In this document: positions 18,801 to 27,282 of the stretch, piece after piece | Layout: every line of letters begins with the position of its first letter | Numbering within the stretch: the first letter of the stretch is position 1 | NCBI GenBank assembly: GCA_947488325.1 | Contig: CANKYZ010000003.1 | Span: 372,001-436,000 of the forward strand | Direction: 5' to 3' | From: an uncultured Erythrobacter sp. | GTDB lineage: Bacteria > Pseudomonadota > Alphaproteobacteria > Sphingomonadales > Sphingomonadaceae | Length of the DNA: 64,000 nucleotides | Position numbers and translations under genes: made by a program | Notes under the pieces: generated by a model | Databases searched by the model: none | Told to the model about the DNA's origin: nothing | What the model saw: only the letters and a program-made list of their open reading frames with translations

Positions 18801-19446
18801 AGATCGCAGCGAATCGGTGGCAATCTACGCCGCTTGGTCGCAAGGTAGTCTGTTCGCGGATAGTTATGCTGGCACGTCCAGCCAAGAATTTGGCGTCGAG
18901 CGATCTTCGCAAGGTGACTTCAGTGCTTCCTATGACAATGCGATTGGTCAATCCGATGGCAAACAAGTCTTTGGCGGAATGCGGTTTGGATATGCCGTTG
19001 ATCTGGCCGAAGGTATCGAAGTTGGTCCGGTTGTGAGCATGGACTATGTCCGCAATGCCATTACCGGATATGATGAAGTTGGCGCGAGCGCGTTCGGCCT
19101 TTCCGTCGCGGACCGCACCTTCACATCGATGGGCGCAAAGGCAGGCGCAATGGCATCGTTCGACATTCGAACCGGTGAGACGAGCTCGATTCGTGCCTTT
19201 GGTTCCGTCGCTTATGCACGCGAGTTGGCGGATACGGCGGATGTAGTGACTGCGCATTTCTTTGGTGCAGCTGATACTCCGTTCACGATTGCCAACCAGC
19301 TCGATCCGCAATGGATTGCGGTCAATGCAGGCGCTGAAATGGTCATTGGTCAGAACCTTAGCGCTTCTGTTTCGGTCACCTCTGACATGGGCCGCGGTGC
19401 TTTGTCGAATGATCAAGGGCGCCTCTCACTCAACTGGCGTTTCTAA
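15841..19446 (+). CDS. Autotransporter with trypsin-like serine protease domain
   Basis: This 1201-residue protein is built as a type Va secretion system. It has a signal peptide (RRFLSGVGIVALSGALAASPAYAS) and a disordered linker. A chymotrypsin-fold protease domain follows at about 150-470 with all three catalytic residues: H189 in LTAAHCV, D262 in ADVALI and S411 in GGDSGSP. A beta-helical or solenoid passenger (about 500-780) leads to a C-terminal autotransporter barrel at about 920-1201 ending ...LSLNWRF. The protease should be exported to the cell surface and may be released. AAGGGGG lies ahead of the ATG. It is a single gene with a likely terminator downstream. The targets are unknown. 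Confidence 0.9.
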   Translation: MTKRRFLSGVGIVALSGALAASPAYASEDEGAGDSSAANSIDERVQLRLDRINEASRGGSTADVQDVSSSNTSSPYVAATSNPVSGPVDKTATMVDSFAGIQSDAYTATLNPSINLALPRFTGDISAIDTRPHPEIISRDDIGLEGGVDINNTQPSVVQIFSQNNATGGVFFNCTGSVINPRTILTAAHCVTAFSSEDYGLASTGAARTQLISTGVDSSIRFFEYLGTGANYTDGGVASSTDIVIHASSNLDNGALSFPWADVALIAVDTPITDVPSLPILLTPLTELTHVVQVGYGSFGTADSALFNENLPIGFLRRVGENMLGAIASSADLIDTIAPDFAPTAISFGETTQSLYFTDFDNPDRVGPGEDRCTFASDGAISCESLDAVLSIDWFDGDALPNEVATAGGDSGSPLIADQLGGPPVITGVLSGGFDFFGIGNTFGDISFYNPLYPFFQFLSENTAYKYVSAARGDGVWSDPTRWTQDLDPGFLIDDGTGTLINGLPGGTEPGVYETGSSIGLILGNDISGNPDINSVVLPPEGTPNFGGNTPSSSVLVGPGSTGFIPQNTDGTPGTAFENPAQYFEVHLNRRGTTTVDLDVEIDRLVIDHRRAGFVLPDEWEFTSIIGVEQFDGFAEINGTLNTSVYTLAGGELVGDGGTINTNVLFNLEGMLSAGGANSFGSLAINGDYVQTSGGALWSDFSVGRRGAVTADSYDISGVAVLDGELILSSRDRRVRFGTEYTLLTADEIDGDFSNVTFLSRSALLSAEHRIEDNEIVVEITARSIRDLLGRGSSLRSLGTALDTLRSANFDQFSDMFAVVDSATFDTLGSTLASLTPVSAFSQTFTANSFSQRFTGQIAQRTLALRGGSRAAGAFSSAGNASYALVGTTPGETGPLGIFGSASGIYLNGGQQSGLLGNGAAGFDTYGINGVTTGVFGANALEQASLTQAGELTIGADLRVAEGFSFGIAVSNIRNSQQSTSLFQPQEDRSESVAIYAAWSQGSLFADSYAGTSSQEFGVERSSQGDFSASYDNAIGQSDGKQVFGGMRFGYAVDLAEGIEVGPVVSMDYVRNAITGYDEVGASAFGLSVADRTFTSMGAKAGAMASFDIRTGETSSIRAFGSVAYARELADTADVVTAHFFGAADTPFTIANQLDPQWIAVNAGAEMVIGQNLSASVSVTSDMGRGALSNDQGRLSLNWRF

Positions 19447-19474
19447 CCAAAAACCGCTTGATTTCAACTGAATA

Positions 19475-19516
19475 CCGCCGGGCTTTGCGCAACAAGCAGG
19501 GTCCGGCGGATTGTCT
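19475..19516 (+). terminator. Likely terminator after the autotransporter gene
   Basis: A perfect 7-base-pair GC stem (CCGCCGG with CCGGCGG) encloses a 21-base loop and is followed by a T-rich ATTGTCTT. It lies 28 bases after the autotransporter stop and before the separate GltB-like gene. Confidence 0.5.
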
Positions 19517-19590
19517 TATGGACCTCATTGTGTGTAACGCTTCCCAACATTCAAACGAAGCCTGATTGAACAGGCACAAGGAGGGTCTCA

Positions 19591-21072
19591 ATGAACGCCA
19601 TATTGGACGGATTAACGACGCTGTTCATATTTGCAGTGGGTTTGATCCTGCTAGGAATTGTTGTCCTATTTTTTATAGATCGCTACCAAACCAGCGACAC
19701 TGTTCGCCGGAACTACCCTGTCATCGGCAGGATGCGTTATGTCTTGTCAGATTTGGGGGAGTTCTTCCGGCAATATTTCTTTGCAATGGACCGCGAAGAA
19801 ATGCCGTTCAACCGCGCACAGCGCGAGTGGGTAAGCGAAGCATCCCGCGGCGTTTCGACCAATGTTGCCTTTGGCTCGACGCGAAATTTGGAGCCCGTTG
19901 GCACGCCCATATTCGTCAATTGCCCATGGCCAACCTTGGAGCAGAATGCTGTCGAATCCCGGCCAATGCGAATTGGCGAAGGTTCTGCACGTCATCCGTA
20001 TGATGCCCCGTCATTCTTCAACATCTCAGGTATGAGCTACGGCGCGCTTTCAACCCCGGCTGTGCGCGCGCTATCCAACGGAGCGGCAAAGGCAGGCTGC
20101 TGGATGAATACCGGCGAAGGTGGGCTGTCATCCTATCATCTCGAAGGGGGCTGCGACATTGTCTTCCAGATCGGCACCGCAAAATACGGCGTGCGCGATC
20201 CAGAAGGTAACCTGTCCGATGACAAACTGCGCGAAGTTGCTGCCCACGATCAGGTTCGTATGTTCGAACTGAAGCTCGCTCAGGGTGCAAAGCCCGGCAA
20301 AGGCGGAATTCTGCCAGCCTCTAAGGTCAATGAAGAGATCGCCCAGATTCGCGGTATCCCGGTCGGCGAAGCCTCAATTTCACCCAATCGTCATCCCGAT
20401 ATTGGGACGATCGACGAGCTGCTCGATATGATCGCACGCATTCGTGATGTCACTGGAAAACCAGTCGGATTTAAGACCGTGATTGGTGCCTATGGCTGGT
20501 TGCTCGAACTGTTCGAAGAAGTGAATCGTAGAGGTATCGAGAGCGCTCCGGATTTCATTACCGTTGATAGCGGCGATGGCGGAACCGGCGCGGCGCCACT
20601 GCCGCTTATCGACAATGTTGGGTTGACGCTTCGCGAGTCGTTGCCAATGCTTGTCGATCTGCGCGATCAGGCAGGTCTAAAAAACCGCATCCGGATCATC
20701 GCAAGCGGTAAGTTGGTTACGCCCAGCGATGTTGCAGGAGCAATCTGTGCCGGTGCAGACTTCACCATCTCAGCGCGGGGCTTCATGTTCGCTCTGGGCT
20801 GTATTCAAGCGATGAAATGCAACAGGAACACCTGCCCAACGGGTATCACCACACACGATCCTAAGCTTCAGCGCGGGCTCGACCCCACCAATAAGGCGGA
20901 ACGGGTCGCAAATTTCGTTAGGCAGATCCGCAAGGAAGTTGGGGTGATCGCGCATAGTGTAGGCGTGAACCACCCCCGCCAGATGAAACGGTTTCATGTC
21001 CGTTTGGTCCGTTCCGATGGACGCTCAGTGCCGCTGGATGAGCTCTATCCGCCGATTGTTGAGGCTGCCTAA
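19591..21072 (+). CDS. FMN-binding glutamate synthase family protein (GltB-like, membrane anchored)
   Basis: A 493-residue protein with one N-terminal membrane helix (about 8-30) and a domain like the FMN/Fe-S synthase domain of glutamate synthase. Visible marks are FNISGMSYGALS, the glycine-rich DSGDGGTGAAP, and the iron-sulfur cysteines C404, C410 and C415 (CIQAMKCNRNTC), which match the [3Fe-4S] spacing of GltB. It lacks the amidotransferase domain of GltB, so it cannot use glutamine in the usual way; the family's true reaction is not established. The ribosome site AAGGAGGG is strong. Its stop overlaps the convergent TspO-like gene by four bases. Confidence 0.85.
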   Translation: MNAILDGLTTLFIFAVGLILLGIVVLFFIDRYQTSDTVRRNYPVIGRMRYVLSDLGEFFRQYFFAMDREEMPFNRAQREWVSEASRGVSTNVAFGSTRNLEPVGTPIFVNCPWPTLEQNAVESRPMRIGEGSARHPYDAPSFFNISGMSYGALSTPAVRALSNGAAKAGCWMNTGEGGLSSYHLEGGCDIVFQIGTAKYGVRDPEGNLSDDKLREVAAHDQVRMFELKLAQGAKPGKGGILPASKVNEEIAQIRGIPVGEASISPNRHPDIGTIDELLDMIARIRDVTGKPVGFKTVIGAYGWLLELFEEVNRRGIESAPDFITVDSGDGGTGAAPLPLIDNVGLTLRESLPMLVDLRDQAGLKNRIRIIASGKLVTPSDVAGAICAGADFTISARGFMFALGCIQAMKCNRNTCPTGITTHDPKLQRGLDPTNKAERVANFVRQIRKEVGVIAHSVGVNHPRQMKRFHVRLVRSDGRSVPLDELYPPIVEAA

Positions 21073-21857
21073 ACGCCCAACCAATGTTTGCGGTTGTCTT
21101 TCATCACCAGGCCAGCGGTCATCGCTATTAGGACCAATATACCAGAAATGAGACAGGCCCACGCAATGCTCTGCGCCTCTTGCCCGCCGCGATAATAAAT
21201 CGCCGTAAGCGCCCAGCAGAACACCAGCGCATACCAAAGGTTTCCGCGCGACCTGAATGTAGCAATTGCAGCAATAACGCCGCCAATCACGATCATAGCC
21301 GCCGCGGCAAGCGGATAGGCAAAGCCTCCTCCGATGCCGTAATAGGCCAGCGTCGCAGAGATGTTCACGATGCTCGCGGCAGTCAACCATGCAGATAGAG
21401 CGCTGAGCACCAACGCAGCGAACCAACGTTCACCGGTGGTCAGGGTGTCCTCCTGAACCAACGCACGCAAGCACATCAACAGCCCGCCTAGTGATATAAG
21501 GATGATGATTGCCGAAATCGCAGTGAGGTTCGCAAACTGCGTATAGGTCGCCCATACTCCCTGCGCCGCCAGTGCCACCGCCGCTGACCATGCAATCCTG
21601 TTGATCAGCGCATTGTCCCGCTGCCCCGGAAGCGCCTGCCAAATCGCAAAAGCAGCCGAACCAAGGAAGAGCGGTCCCCAAATGGCAAAGGCCCAACCCG
21701 ATGGCGTGATCAGTGTTCGAATGCTGTCGGACCGATCGCCGATCGGTTCACCAAACCCAAGCTGAGGCAGAAACGTAGCACCAATTTGAATAAAGACGGC
21801 CAAGATCACAGCGAAGCGCTGGATGGCAGAGCGAGATATTGGGTCTGCTTGTGTCAT
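21069..21857 (-). CDS. TspO/MBR-like tryptophan-rich membrane protein
   Basis: An integral membrane protein of 262 residues with seven or eight helices. It contains GWAFAIWGPLFLG and a late WYALVFCWALTAIYY, which resemble tryptophan-rich sensory proteins. It is longer than classical TspO (about 160 residues) and belongs to the extended relatives. TspO proteins bind porphyrins and similar hydrophobic ligands; the role here is not known. I start at the ATG giving MTQADPISRS rather than 17 codons upstream. It converges on the GltB-like gene. Confidence 0.65.
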   Translation of the reverse strand: MTQADPISRSAIQRFAVILAVFIQIGATFLPQLGFGEPIGDRSDSIRTLITPSGWAFAIWGPLFLGSAAFAIWQALPGQRDNALINRIAWSAAVALAAQGVWATYTQFANLTAISAIIILISLGGLLMCLRALVQEDTLTTGERWFAALVLSALSAWLTAASIVNISATLAYYGIGGGFAYPLAAAAMIVIGGVIAAIATFRSRGNLWYALVFCWALTAIYYRGGQEAQSIAWACLISGILVLIAMTAGLVMKDNRKHWLGV

Positions 21858-21919
21858 AAAACACGAACGATACGCATCTCTCACAATTACTGAAACAACA
21901 AATAGCAAGGAAGCGACTT

Positions 21920-22360
<441 letters not shown>

Positions 22361-22405
22361 GAGAGCCGCTATAAAGAAACAGCGCGTATAAACAATGGGC
22401 GCCGG

Positions 22406-23065
22406 TTATGCGGCTTGAGCTTCTTGCTGAGTTTGATCGAGCGGGGCATCTTTACCCAACCACAGCGAACTTGCATCGTTCAGAGCTGCGACGCGGATCT
22501 CTTCTGCGATCCCGTCATTAGGCAGCGCGCGCGCCACCACCATTCCACCAACGCATAGGGCCGCCAAAGACAACGCCTTTTGCCGCGAAGCAGCGCCCGT
22601 CTCGGCTAGGTTGGCATCAAACAACGACACCATGCCTTCGAGCAGCTCTCTATAGCTTTCTTGCACTTTGGGGCCGGCACGCGGGACATCAGTTGCGTAG
22701 GCAATCAGCGGGCATTGATCCTCGGTTTGGGTCAAATGATCGCGTGACAGATAGGACTCAACCATTCGTTGCGCCATTTCCACCTGTCCCGCAGTAGGGT
22801 CAACGCCCGCCTCATCACGCCAAATTGCACCGCGACCATTAAGGAAACTCGCTGTAGCGGCGGCAAACACCGCCTCCTTGCTACGAAAATGTGCGTAGAA
22901 CCCGCCGCGTGTCAACCCAGCCTCCGCCATCAGCTGGTCGATCGTCACATGATCAAAGCCATGTCGATTGAACAATCGGCGAGCAGACTCAACGATCCGC
23001 GCGCGTACGTCCGATTTATGCTGTTTCGAATAGGGCAAGGTAGATCTCCAACTCGTGCTCTTCAT
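22406..23065 (-). CDS. TetR/AcrR family transcriptional regulator
   Basis: A 219-residue repressor-like protein. The N-terminal helix-turn-helix domain reads RARIVESARRLFNRHGF, then VTIDQLMAEAGLTRGGFYAHF, the classic TetR fold. The C-terminal ligand-binding domain resembles regulators that sense small organic electrophiles or drugs (CPLIAYATDVPR). An upstream in-frame ATG at 23101 lies inside a perfect palindrome, so I use the ATG at 23065, leaving the palindrome free as operator. The gene is divergent from the YciI-like gene, so it probably controls both itself and that gene. Confidence 0.88.
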   Translation of the reverse strand: MKSTSWRSTLPYSKQHKSDVRARIVESARRLFNRHGFDHVTIDQLMAEAGLTRGGFYAHFRSKEAVFAAATASFLNGRGAIWRDEAGVDPTAGQVEMAQRMVESYLSRDHLTQTEDQCPLIAYATDVPRAGPKVQESYRELLEGMVSLFDANLAETGAASRQKALSLAALCVGGMVVARALPNDGIAEEIRVAALNDASSLWLGKDAPLDQTQQEAQAA

Positions 23066-23078
23066 CTGCAATACATAC

Positions 23079-23110
23079 CATCTAAATATGTCCTTGAACA
23101 TATTTAGATG
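23079..23110. promoter_or_regulatory. Perfect palindromic operator between the TetR and YciI-like genes
   Basis: The arms CATCTAAATATGT and ACATATTTAGATG are exact reverse complements of 13 bases, separated by six bases (CCTTGA). The site sits 14 bases before the TetR start and 41 bases before the divergent YciI-like start. Position and symmetry are what a TetR dimer operator shows. It is AT-rich, unlike its surroundings. Confidence 0.8.
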
Positions 23111-23151
23111 ACTGCCAGCGTTGCGCTAGTTTCAAACCAAAGGAGAAACCT

Positions 23152-23469
23152 ATGCCCAAATTCGCTCTAATCTATCGCAATGCCTCGCCGCCGAGCACAC
23201 CTGAGGAAGGAAAAAAGCATGTGCAAGCCTGGATGGCGTGGTCAGCTGGTCTCGGCTCGGCGATGGTCGAGCCCGGAATGCCGTTTTCACAAACTGTTGC
23301 GGTCTCAAATTCTGGCGTGACAAAAGACATCGGCGCAAACGCGCTTAACGGCATCAGCATTGTCGAAGCCGAGGACTGCCATGCCGCCCGTGCAATGGCG
23401 GAATCTTGTCCCCATCTAAAGCTTGGTGGGGATATCGTCATCGGTGAGGGTATGGACATGCCGATGTGA
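23152..23469 (+). CDS. YCII-related domain protein
   Basis: A 105-residue cytosolic protein with a dimeric alpha-beta barrel fold of the YciI type: FALIYRNA at the start, a central GMPFSQTVAVS and a C-terminal GGDIVIGEGMDMPM. Some YciI-like proteins are dehalogenase- or hydrolase-like, but most have no assigned reaction. A very good AAAGGAG lies before the ATG. Its promoter region holds the perfect palindrome shared with the divergent TetR gene, so it is likely repressed by that regulator and induced by its ligand. Confidence 0.75.
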   Translation: MPKFALIYRNASPPSTPEEGKKHVQAWMAWSAGLGSAMVEPGMPFSQTVAVSNSGVTKDIGANALNGISIVEAEDCHAARAMAESCPHLKLGGDIVIGEGMDMPM

Positions 23470-23548
23470 TACAGTTGGCCGGGGCGCAGATCCCTCCACG
23501 CCCCGACCAATTCTAACCAGCGATCAATCCAGATCACGCTCTTTTTTG

Positions 23549-24241
23549 TTACTCTTCATCGGTTGAGAGCAAGAACTTCCAAATCAACGCCCCGATTGCC
23601 GCACCAATAAGCGGTGCGACCCAGAACAGCCACAGCTGCGGAACAGCTGCAGTATCAGCATAGAATGCCACACTTGTTGAACGCGCTGGATTTACCGAAG
23701 TGTTGGTCACCGGAATTGAGATCAGGTGGATTAGTGTGAGCGCAAGGCCAATCGCAATCGGTGCAAAGCCAGCAGGGGCCTTTGCCGAAGTTGCACCAAG
23801 GATCACAATCAGGAACCCAGCCGTCAGCACAATCTCAATCACCAAGGCAGAAGTCATTGAAAATCTGCCCGGTGATAATTCACCGTAGCCGTTGGAAGCA
23901 AAACCGCCTGCGTTGAAATCAGCAACACCGCTTGCAACAACAAACAGAACGCCAGCCGCCACGAACGATCCCAGCACTTGTGCAATCCAATATGGGATGA
24001 GATCACGCCAGCTAAAGCGCTTCGCCATTGCAAGGCCGAGCGAAACCGCCGGGTTAAAGTGCCCACCGGAAATACCTCCAACCGCATAGGCCATGGTCAA
24101 AACGGTCAGACCAAACGCCAAAGAGACCCCAACAAAGCCGATGCCCAATTCTGGAAAGCCTGCTGCCAGCACCGCTGATCCGCAGCCCCCAAATACAAGC
24201 CAGAATGTGCCGATAAATTCGGCTGCCAGTTTCTTCATCAT
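23549..24241 (-). CDS. aqpZ: Aquaporin Z
   Basis: A 230-residue water channel with six membrane helices. The two pore motifs are HFNPAVS (NPA at 63-65) and VNPARST (NPA at 184-186), with R187 as the selectivity-filter arginine. The selectivity filter and length match AqpZ rather than glycerol facilitators. Two adjacent ATG codons form the start, with GGGAGGG upstream. It is transcribed alone, towards the YciI-like gene. It should allow rapid osmotic water flow across the inner membrane. Confidence 0.93.
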   Translation of the reverse strand: MMKKLAAEFIGTFWLVFGGCGSAVLAAGFPELGIGFVGVSLAFGLTVLTMAYAVGGISGGHFNPAVSLGLAMAKRFSWRDLIPYWIAQVLGSFVAAGVLFVVASGVADFNAGGFASNGYGELSPGRFSMTSALVIEIVLTAGFLIVILGATSAKAPAGFAPIAIGLALTLIHLISIPVTNTSVNPARSTSVAFYADTAAVPQLWLFWVAPLIGAAIGALIWKFLLSTDEE

Positions 24242-24343
24242 TGCATGTCCCTCCCGTGGTGATTTACGTCTTTTTCCATGCAGAGCACATTTTTACCCGT
24301 TGCGGTGTATCCACTTGTAAAATGCATGATCCTTGAATGCTGA

Positions 24344-25075
24344 CTATCTGGTGGCTCCCCTATCTCGCTCTAGTAGCAAGTGCCATAATATCGCGCCCAA
24401 TTGCGCATCAGGCCTACCCTCGATCCTTTCCGGCCGCCAACGGCGTTCAAACGCCTCGATTGCCTTGCGCCCTTCGGTGATATCGTAACCGTATCGTTCG
24501 AGCGCGAGGACAAATGCGCCTTCGTTGTCGAAGGGATCAGTGCGCACCAACTTCTCCGGACAGGGCAAGCATAGACCGTATTCCGCCAGTCGATCCCACG
24601 GGAACAGCTCTCCGGGATCAATTTTGCGTAAAGGCGCGACATCAGAATGACCGACAACATTGGATCGTGGAATATCATATTGTCTCACAATCCGCGCAGC
24701 AAGCGGGACAAGAGCTTCAAACTGAACGTCCGTAAATTCGCGGTAACCGCCGCCATGTCCCGGATGGTCGAGCTCAATCCCAATGCTTGCCGAATTCACA
24801 TCCTTGATTCCACGCCAATAGGACGCGCCAGCATGCCATGCGCGCTTTTCTTCAGAAACGAGCTGCGTGACGGCGCCTTCTTCGCTGATGAGATAATGCG
24901 CGGAAACCCCGGCATCCGGATCGATTAGTCGGGCCAAAGCCGTCTCGATCGGTTTCATTTCAGTGTAATGAATCACCAGCATAGTGATCGGTAGCAAGCG
25001 GTCACTGAAATTGGGCGAAGGGACCACAGCATGGACCAGTTCGCTTTCTTCCATATCACGCCAATCAGCGTTCAC
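24344..25075 (-). CDS. N-acetylmuramoyl-L-alanine amidase (AmpD-like)
   Basis: A 243-residue enzyme of the amidase_2 family, which cuts the MurNAc to L-Ala bond in peptidoglycan or its recycled muropeptides. The motif MLVIHYTEM holds zinc ligand H36; E102 lies in IGIELDHPG; VVGHSDVAPLRKIDPG holds H143 and D153. There is no signal peptide, which points to a cytosolic recycling role like AmpD or to export by another route. The start is GTG, overlapping the chpT stop by GTGA; an internal ATG at residue 8 is an alternative. It is the last gene of an operon with the JAMM and chpT genes. Confidence 0.88.
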   Translation of the reverse strand: MNADWRDMEESELVHAVVPSPNFSDRLLPITMLVIHYTEMKPIETALARLIDPDAGVSAHYLISEEGAVTQLVSEEKRAWHAGASYWRGIKDVNSASIGIELDHPGHGGGYREFTDVQFEALVPLAARIVRQYDIPRSNVVGHSDVAPLRKIDPGELFPWDRLAEYGLCLPCPEKLVRTDPFDNEGAFVLALERYGYDITEGRKAIEAFERRWRPERIEGRPDAQLGAILWHLLLERDRGATR

Positions 25076-25725
25076 CCGATCATGCCCTCCGGCTCTGGCA
25101 GCACCGCGCCAAGCACTAAAGCTCCTTCACTAAGTTGATATTGGAGCCCGCCGCCCATTTCGTCGGCGAGCAAAGCGATCATATGCGCCGCCGCCGTACG
25201 GCTGGAGATTTCGGCCGAGTGCAGGTCACCTTGAAGCGCGCTTCCGATCGTTTCATCAAACGCGATCCGTGACCCGGTCGCACGTGCGACAATCTCTACA
25301 TTTCCGCCCAGCCGCTCTGCACCAATGTCGAGCGTACCGCCTCTTACCAACGCATCCAGTGCAATTTGCGAGAGATTCAGCAATACTTTTGCAGCAGGTT
25401 TGGGCAAGCTCGAACTCGCAATGGCCCAATTCAGCTCAACCCGCTTGGCATCAGAGGCCAAGGCGGCGATTACCTCCTGCACCTCCTCAACCGGCACAGC
25501 ATCGCCAAATCCACCTGCCGCACCAAAGGCAAGGCGAAAGAACTTAAGCTTATCTGTGCTAATTTTGGCACTCTGCTCCAACAATTCGACACAGCGCGCC
25601 CGCATTTCCGGGTCACGCTCGTCAGCGAGCAGTTCTAATCCGTTCGACAACGCTCCAACGGGGGAGAGCATATCATGGCAGAGCCGCGAACACATCAGCG
25701 CGGCAAGATCAGTTTGAGAAGTCAT
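25072..25725 (-). CDS. chpT: Histidine phosphotransferase ChpT
   Basis: ChpT passes phosphate from the hybrid kinase CckA to CtrA and CpdR in the alphaproteobacterial cell-cycle phosphorelay. The 217-residue protein has the dimerisation and phosphotransfer helix with H17 in SRLCHDMLSPVGAL, followed by a degenerate ATPase-like domain (KVLLNLSQIALDAL). It lacks kinase motifs, as the family does. The gene lies ten bases after the JAMM protease gene and overlaps the amidase gene, so all three should be cotranscribed. Confidence 0.9.
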   Translation of the reverse strand: MTSQTDLAALMCSRLCHDMLSPVGALSNGLELLADERDPEMRARCVELLEQSAKISTDKLKFFRLAFGAAGGFGDAVPVEEVQEVIAALASDAKRVELNWAIASSSLPKPAAKVLLNLSQIALDALVRGGTLDIGAERLGGNVEIVARATGSRIAFDETIGSALQGDLHSAEISSRTAAAHMIALLADEMGGGLQYQLSEGALVLGAVLPEPEGMIG

Positions 25726-25735
25726 AACGGTGTTT

Positions 25736-26167
25736 CTAGCTCTCGATTGAACTCATGGAAAGCTCCACAAAGCCCCCTTCCCCTAAGAGAAAGAACCTCA
25801 CACTCATTTCTGCGCCAGTTTCGCCCTGAACTGTTCCATAAATCGCCCAGATTGAACCCCAATTTGTGCTCACGGCAGATGCCAAAGCGGCATCGGTAGC
25901 CGATGGCCGGGCTGGGCCCACGGGGTGCGAGTGGAAATAACCGATCACTTGCGCTCCACCAGCGCGCGCGCAGCGATGCGCATCAATCAACGTTTGGGGA
26001 TCAATCTCAAAATGCGTTTCAGGCGTGGGATGAACGTTTTGAGCTTCACGGAAATCGGTGATCCGCTCACCTTCACCAAGCAGTATTCCACAGGCCTCTC
26101 GCGGGAAAGCAGACCGCGCTGCCGTTTCCATTTGATCCAGCACCCGTCTTGTCACATGAATATCCAT
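25736..26167 (-). CDS. JAMM/MPN-domain metalloprotease-like protein
   Basis: A 143-residue protein of the JAB/MPN family. The zinc motif is complete: E24 in REACGILLG and H79, H81 and D92 in FHSHPVGPARPSATD. Such bacterial proteins are isopeptidases or desulfurylating proteases acting near ubiquitin-like or sulfur-carrier proteins; the substrate here is unknown. I start at MDIHVTRRVL; an ATG six codons upstream (26185) would overlap the divergent rluD start, and the long open frame beyond is chance. It heads the operon with chpT and the amidase. Confidence 0.85.
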   Translation of the reverse strand: MDIHVTRRVLDQMETAARSAFPREACGILLGEGERITDFREAQNVHPTPETHFEIDPQTLIDAHRCARAGGAQVIGYFHSHPVGPARPSATDAALASAVSTNWGSIWAIYGTVQGETGAEMSVRFFLLGEGGFVELSMSSIES

Positions 26168-26183
26168 CGCGCATGGCTTTATC

Positions 26184-27149
26184 ATGTCCGGACAGGAAAT
26201 CATCACTGGCAACGTTTCTGCCTCTGCCCGCCTCGATAAGGCACTGGCCGATGCGACGCAGCTTTCGCGCGCACGTGTGCAAACCCTCATCGCCGAAGGA
26301 CAAGTGGAAGTGGATGGACAATCTGCCGTATCACCTTCTGCAAAAGCCCGCGCTGGTGCCGTGTTCCGGATCAGCGTCCCCCCCACCGTCGAGGCCGAAG
26401 CGAAACCACAGAAGATCCCACTCAATGTCACCTATGAAGACGAACATCTGATCGTAGTTAACAAACCTGCAGGAATGGTCGTCCACCCGGCAGCAGGCAA
26501 TTATGACGGTACGCTCGTTAACGCATTGCTCTATCATTGCGCCCAAAATGGAGGCGGCTCACTTTCTGGCATCGGCGGAGTCGCACGCCCCGGCATCGTC
26601 CACCGAATCGATAAAGACACATCAGGCCTGCTTGTTGTGGCAAAATCAGACGCCGCGCATGAAGGTCTCGCCGCACAATTTGCCCAGCACAGCGTCCACC
26701 GCCGCTATCTCGCCGTTTGCGGAGGCCATCCAAACCCGGCGAAGGGGACAATTAACGAGCGACTCGGCCGCAGCGACTCCAACCGCAAGAAAATGGCTGT
26801 ACTCGACAAGAATTCCTCACGCGGCAAACATGCGACCACCCATTATGAGCAAATTACGCGACTCGATTCGAGTGCGCTTATTGAATGCCGCCTTGAAACG
26901 GGCAGAACCCATCAAGTGCGCGTTCACTGCGCATCAATCGGCAATGCATTATTAGGAGACCAACTCTACGGCAAAACGCCTAAATCGTTGAAGCCCCTGC
27001 TTTCGCGGCTGAGTTTTGCCCGTCAGGCGCTTCACGCGGCAGAATTGGGGTTTTTGCACCCGATTCTTGACACAAACCTTAGGTTTAGCGCGGATTTACC
27101 GGACGATATGCAGGAACTAATCGACGAACTCGCACATTTTAATCGATGA
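26184..27149 (+). CDS. rluD: Ribosomal large subunit pseudouridine synthase, RluD type
   Basis: A 321-residue RNA pseudouridine synthase. An S4 RNA-binding domain spans about 15-65. The catalytic domain holds VVNKPAGMVVHP at 91-102 and HRIDKDTSG at 140-148, with D143 the expected nucleophile. Family members modify uridines in helix 69 (RluD) or other 23S rRNA sites (RluC); RluD is the better fit by length and motif, but site specificity cannot be read. The gene is divergent from the JAMM gene with almost no gap. Confidence 0.9.
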   Translation: MSGQEIITGNVSASARLDKALADATQLSRARVQTLIAEGQVEVDGQSAVSPSAKARAGAVFRISVPPTVEAEAKPQKIPLNVTYEDEHLIVVNKPAGMVVHPAAGNYDGTLVNALLYHCAQNGGGSLSGIGGVARPGIVHRIDKDTSGLLVVAKSDAAHEGLAAQFAQHSVHRRYLAVCGGHPNPAKGTINERLGRSDSNRKKMAVLDKNSSRGKHATTHYEQITRLDSSALIECRLETGRTHQVRVHCASIGNALLGDQLYGKTPKSLKPLLSRLSFARQALHAAELGFLHPILDTNLRFSADLPDDMQELIDELAHFNR

Positions 27150-27282
27150 AAGGTGCAACAAATTGCGCTGAACTATCGTATAACAGACAAATGCAACATA
27201 TATGCACTCACGTGGCCCAAGAGACCGGATGCCCATCAGGGGTCCGGCAAAAGCGGTCGACAAAAGAAAGGTATGGGAAACA

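Noticed and set aside
18784-19416. 210-residue open frame on - in the autotransporter barrel
   Set aside because: Antisense to the barrel domain; composition is that of a reversed beta-barrel gene and no ribosome site is seen.
27202-27282. N-terminal extension of RpoH
   Set aside because: The extra 27 residues are unlike sigma-32 proteins, and a GTG with an AAAGG ahead gives the expected family start.
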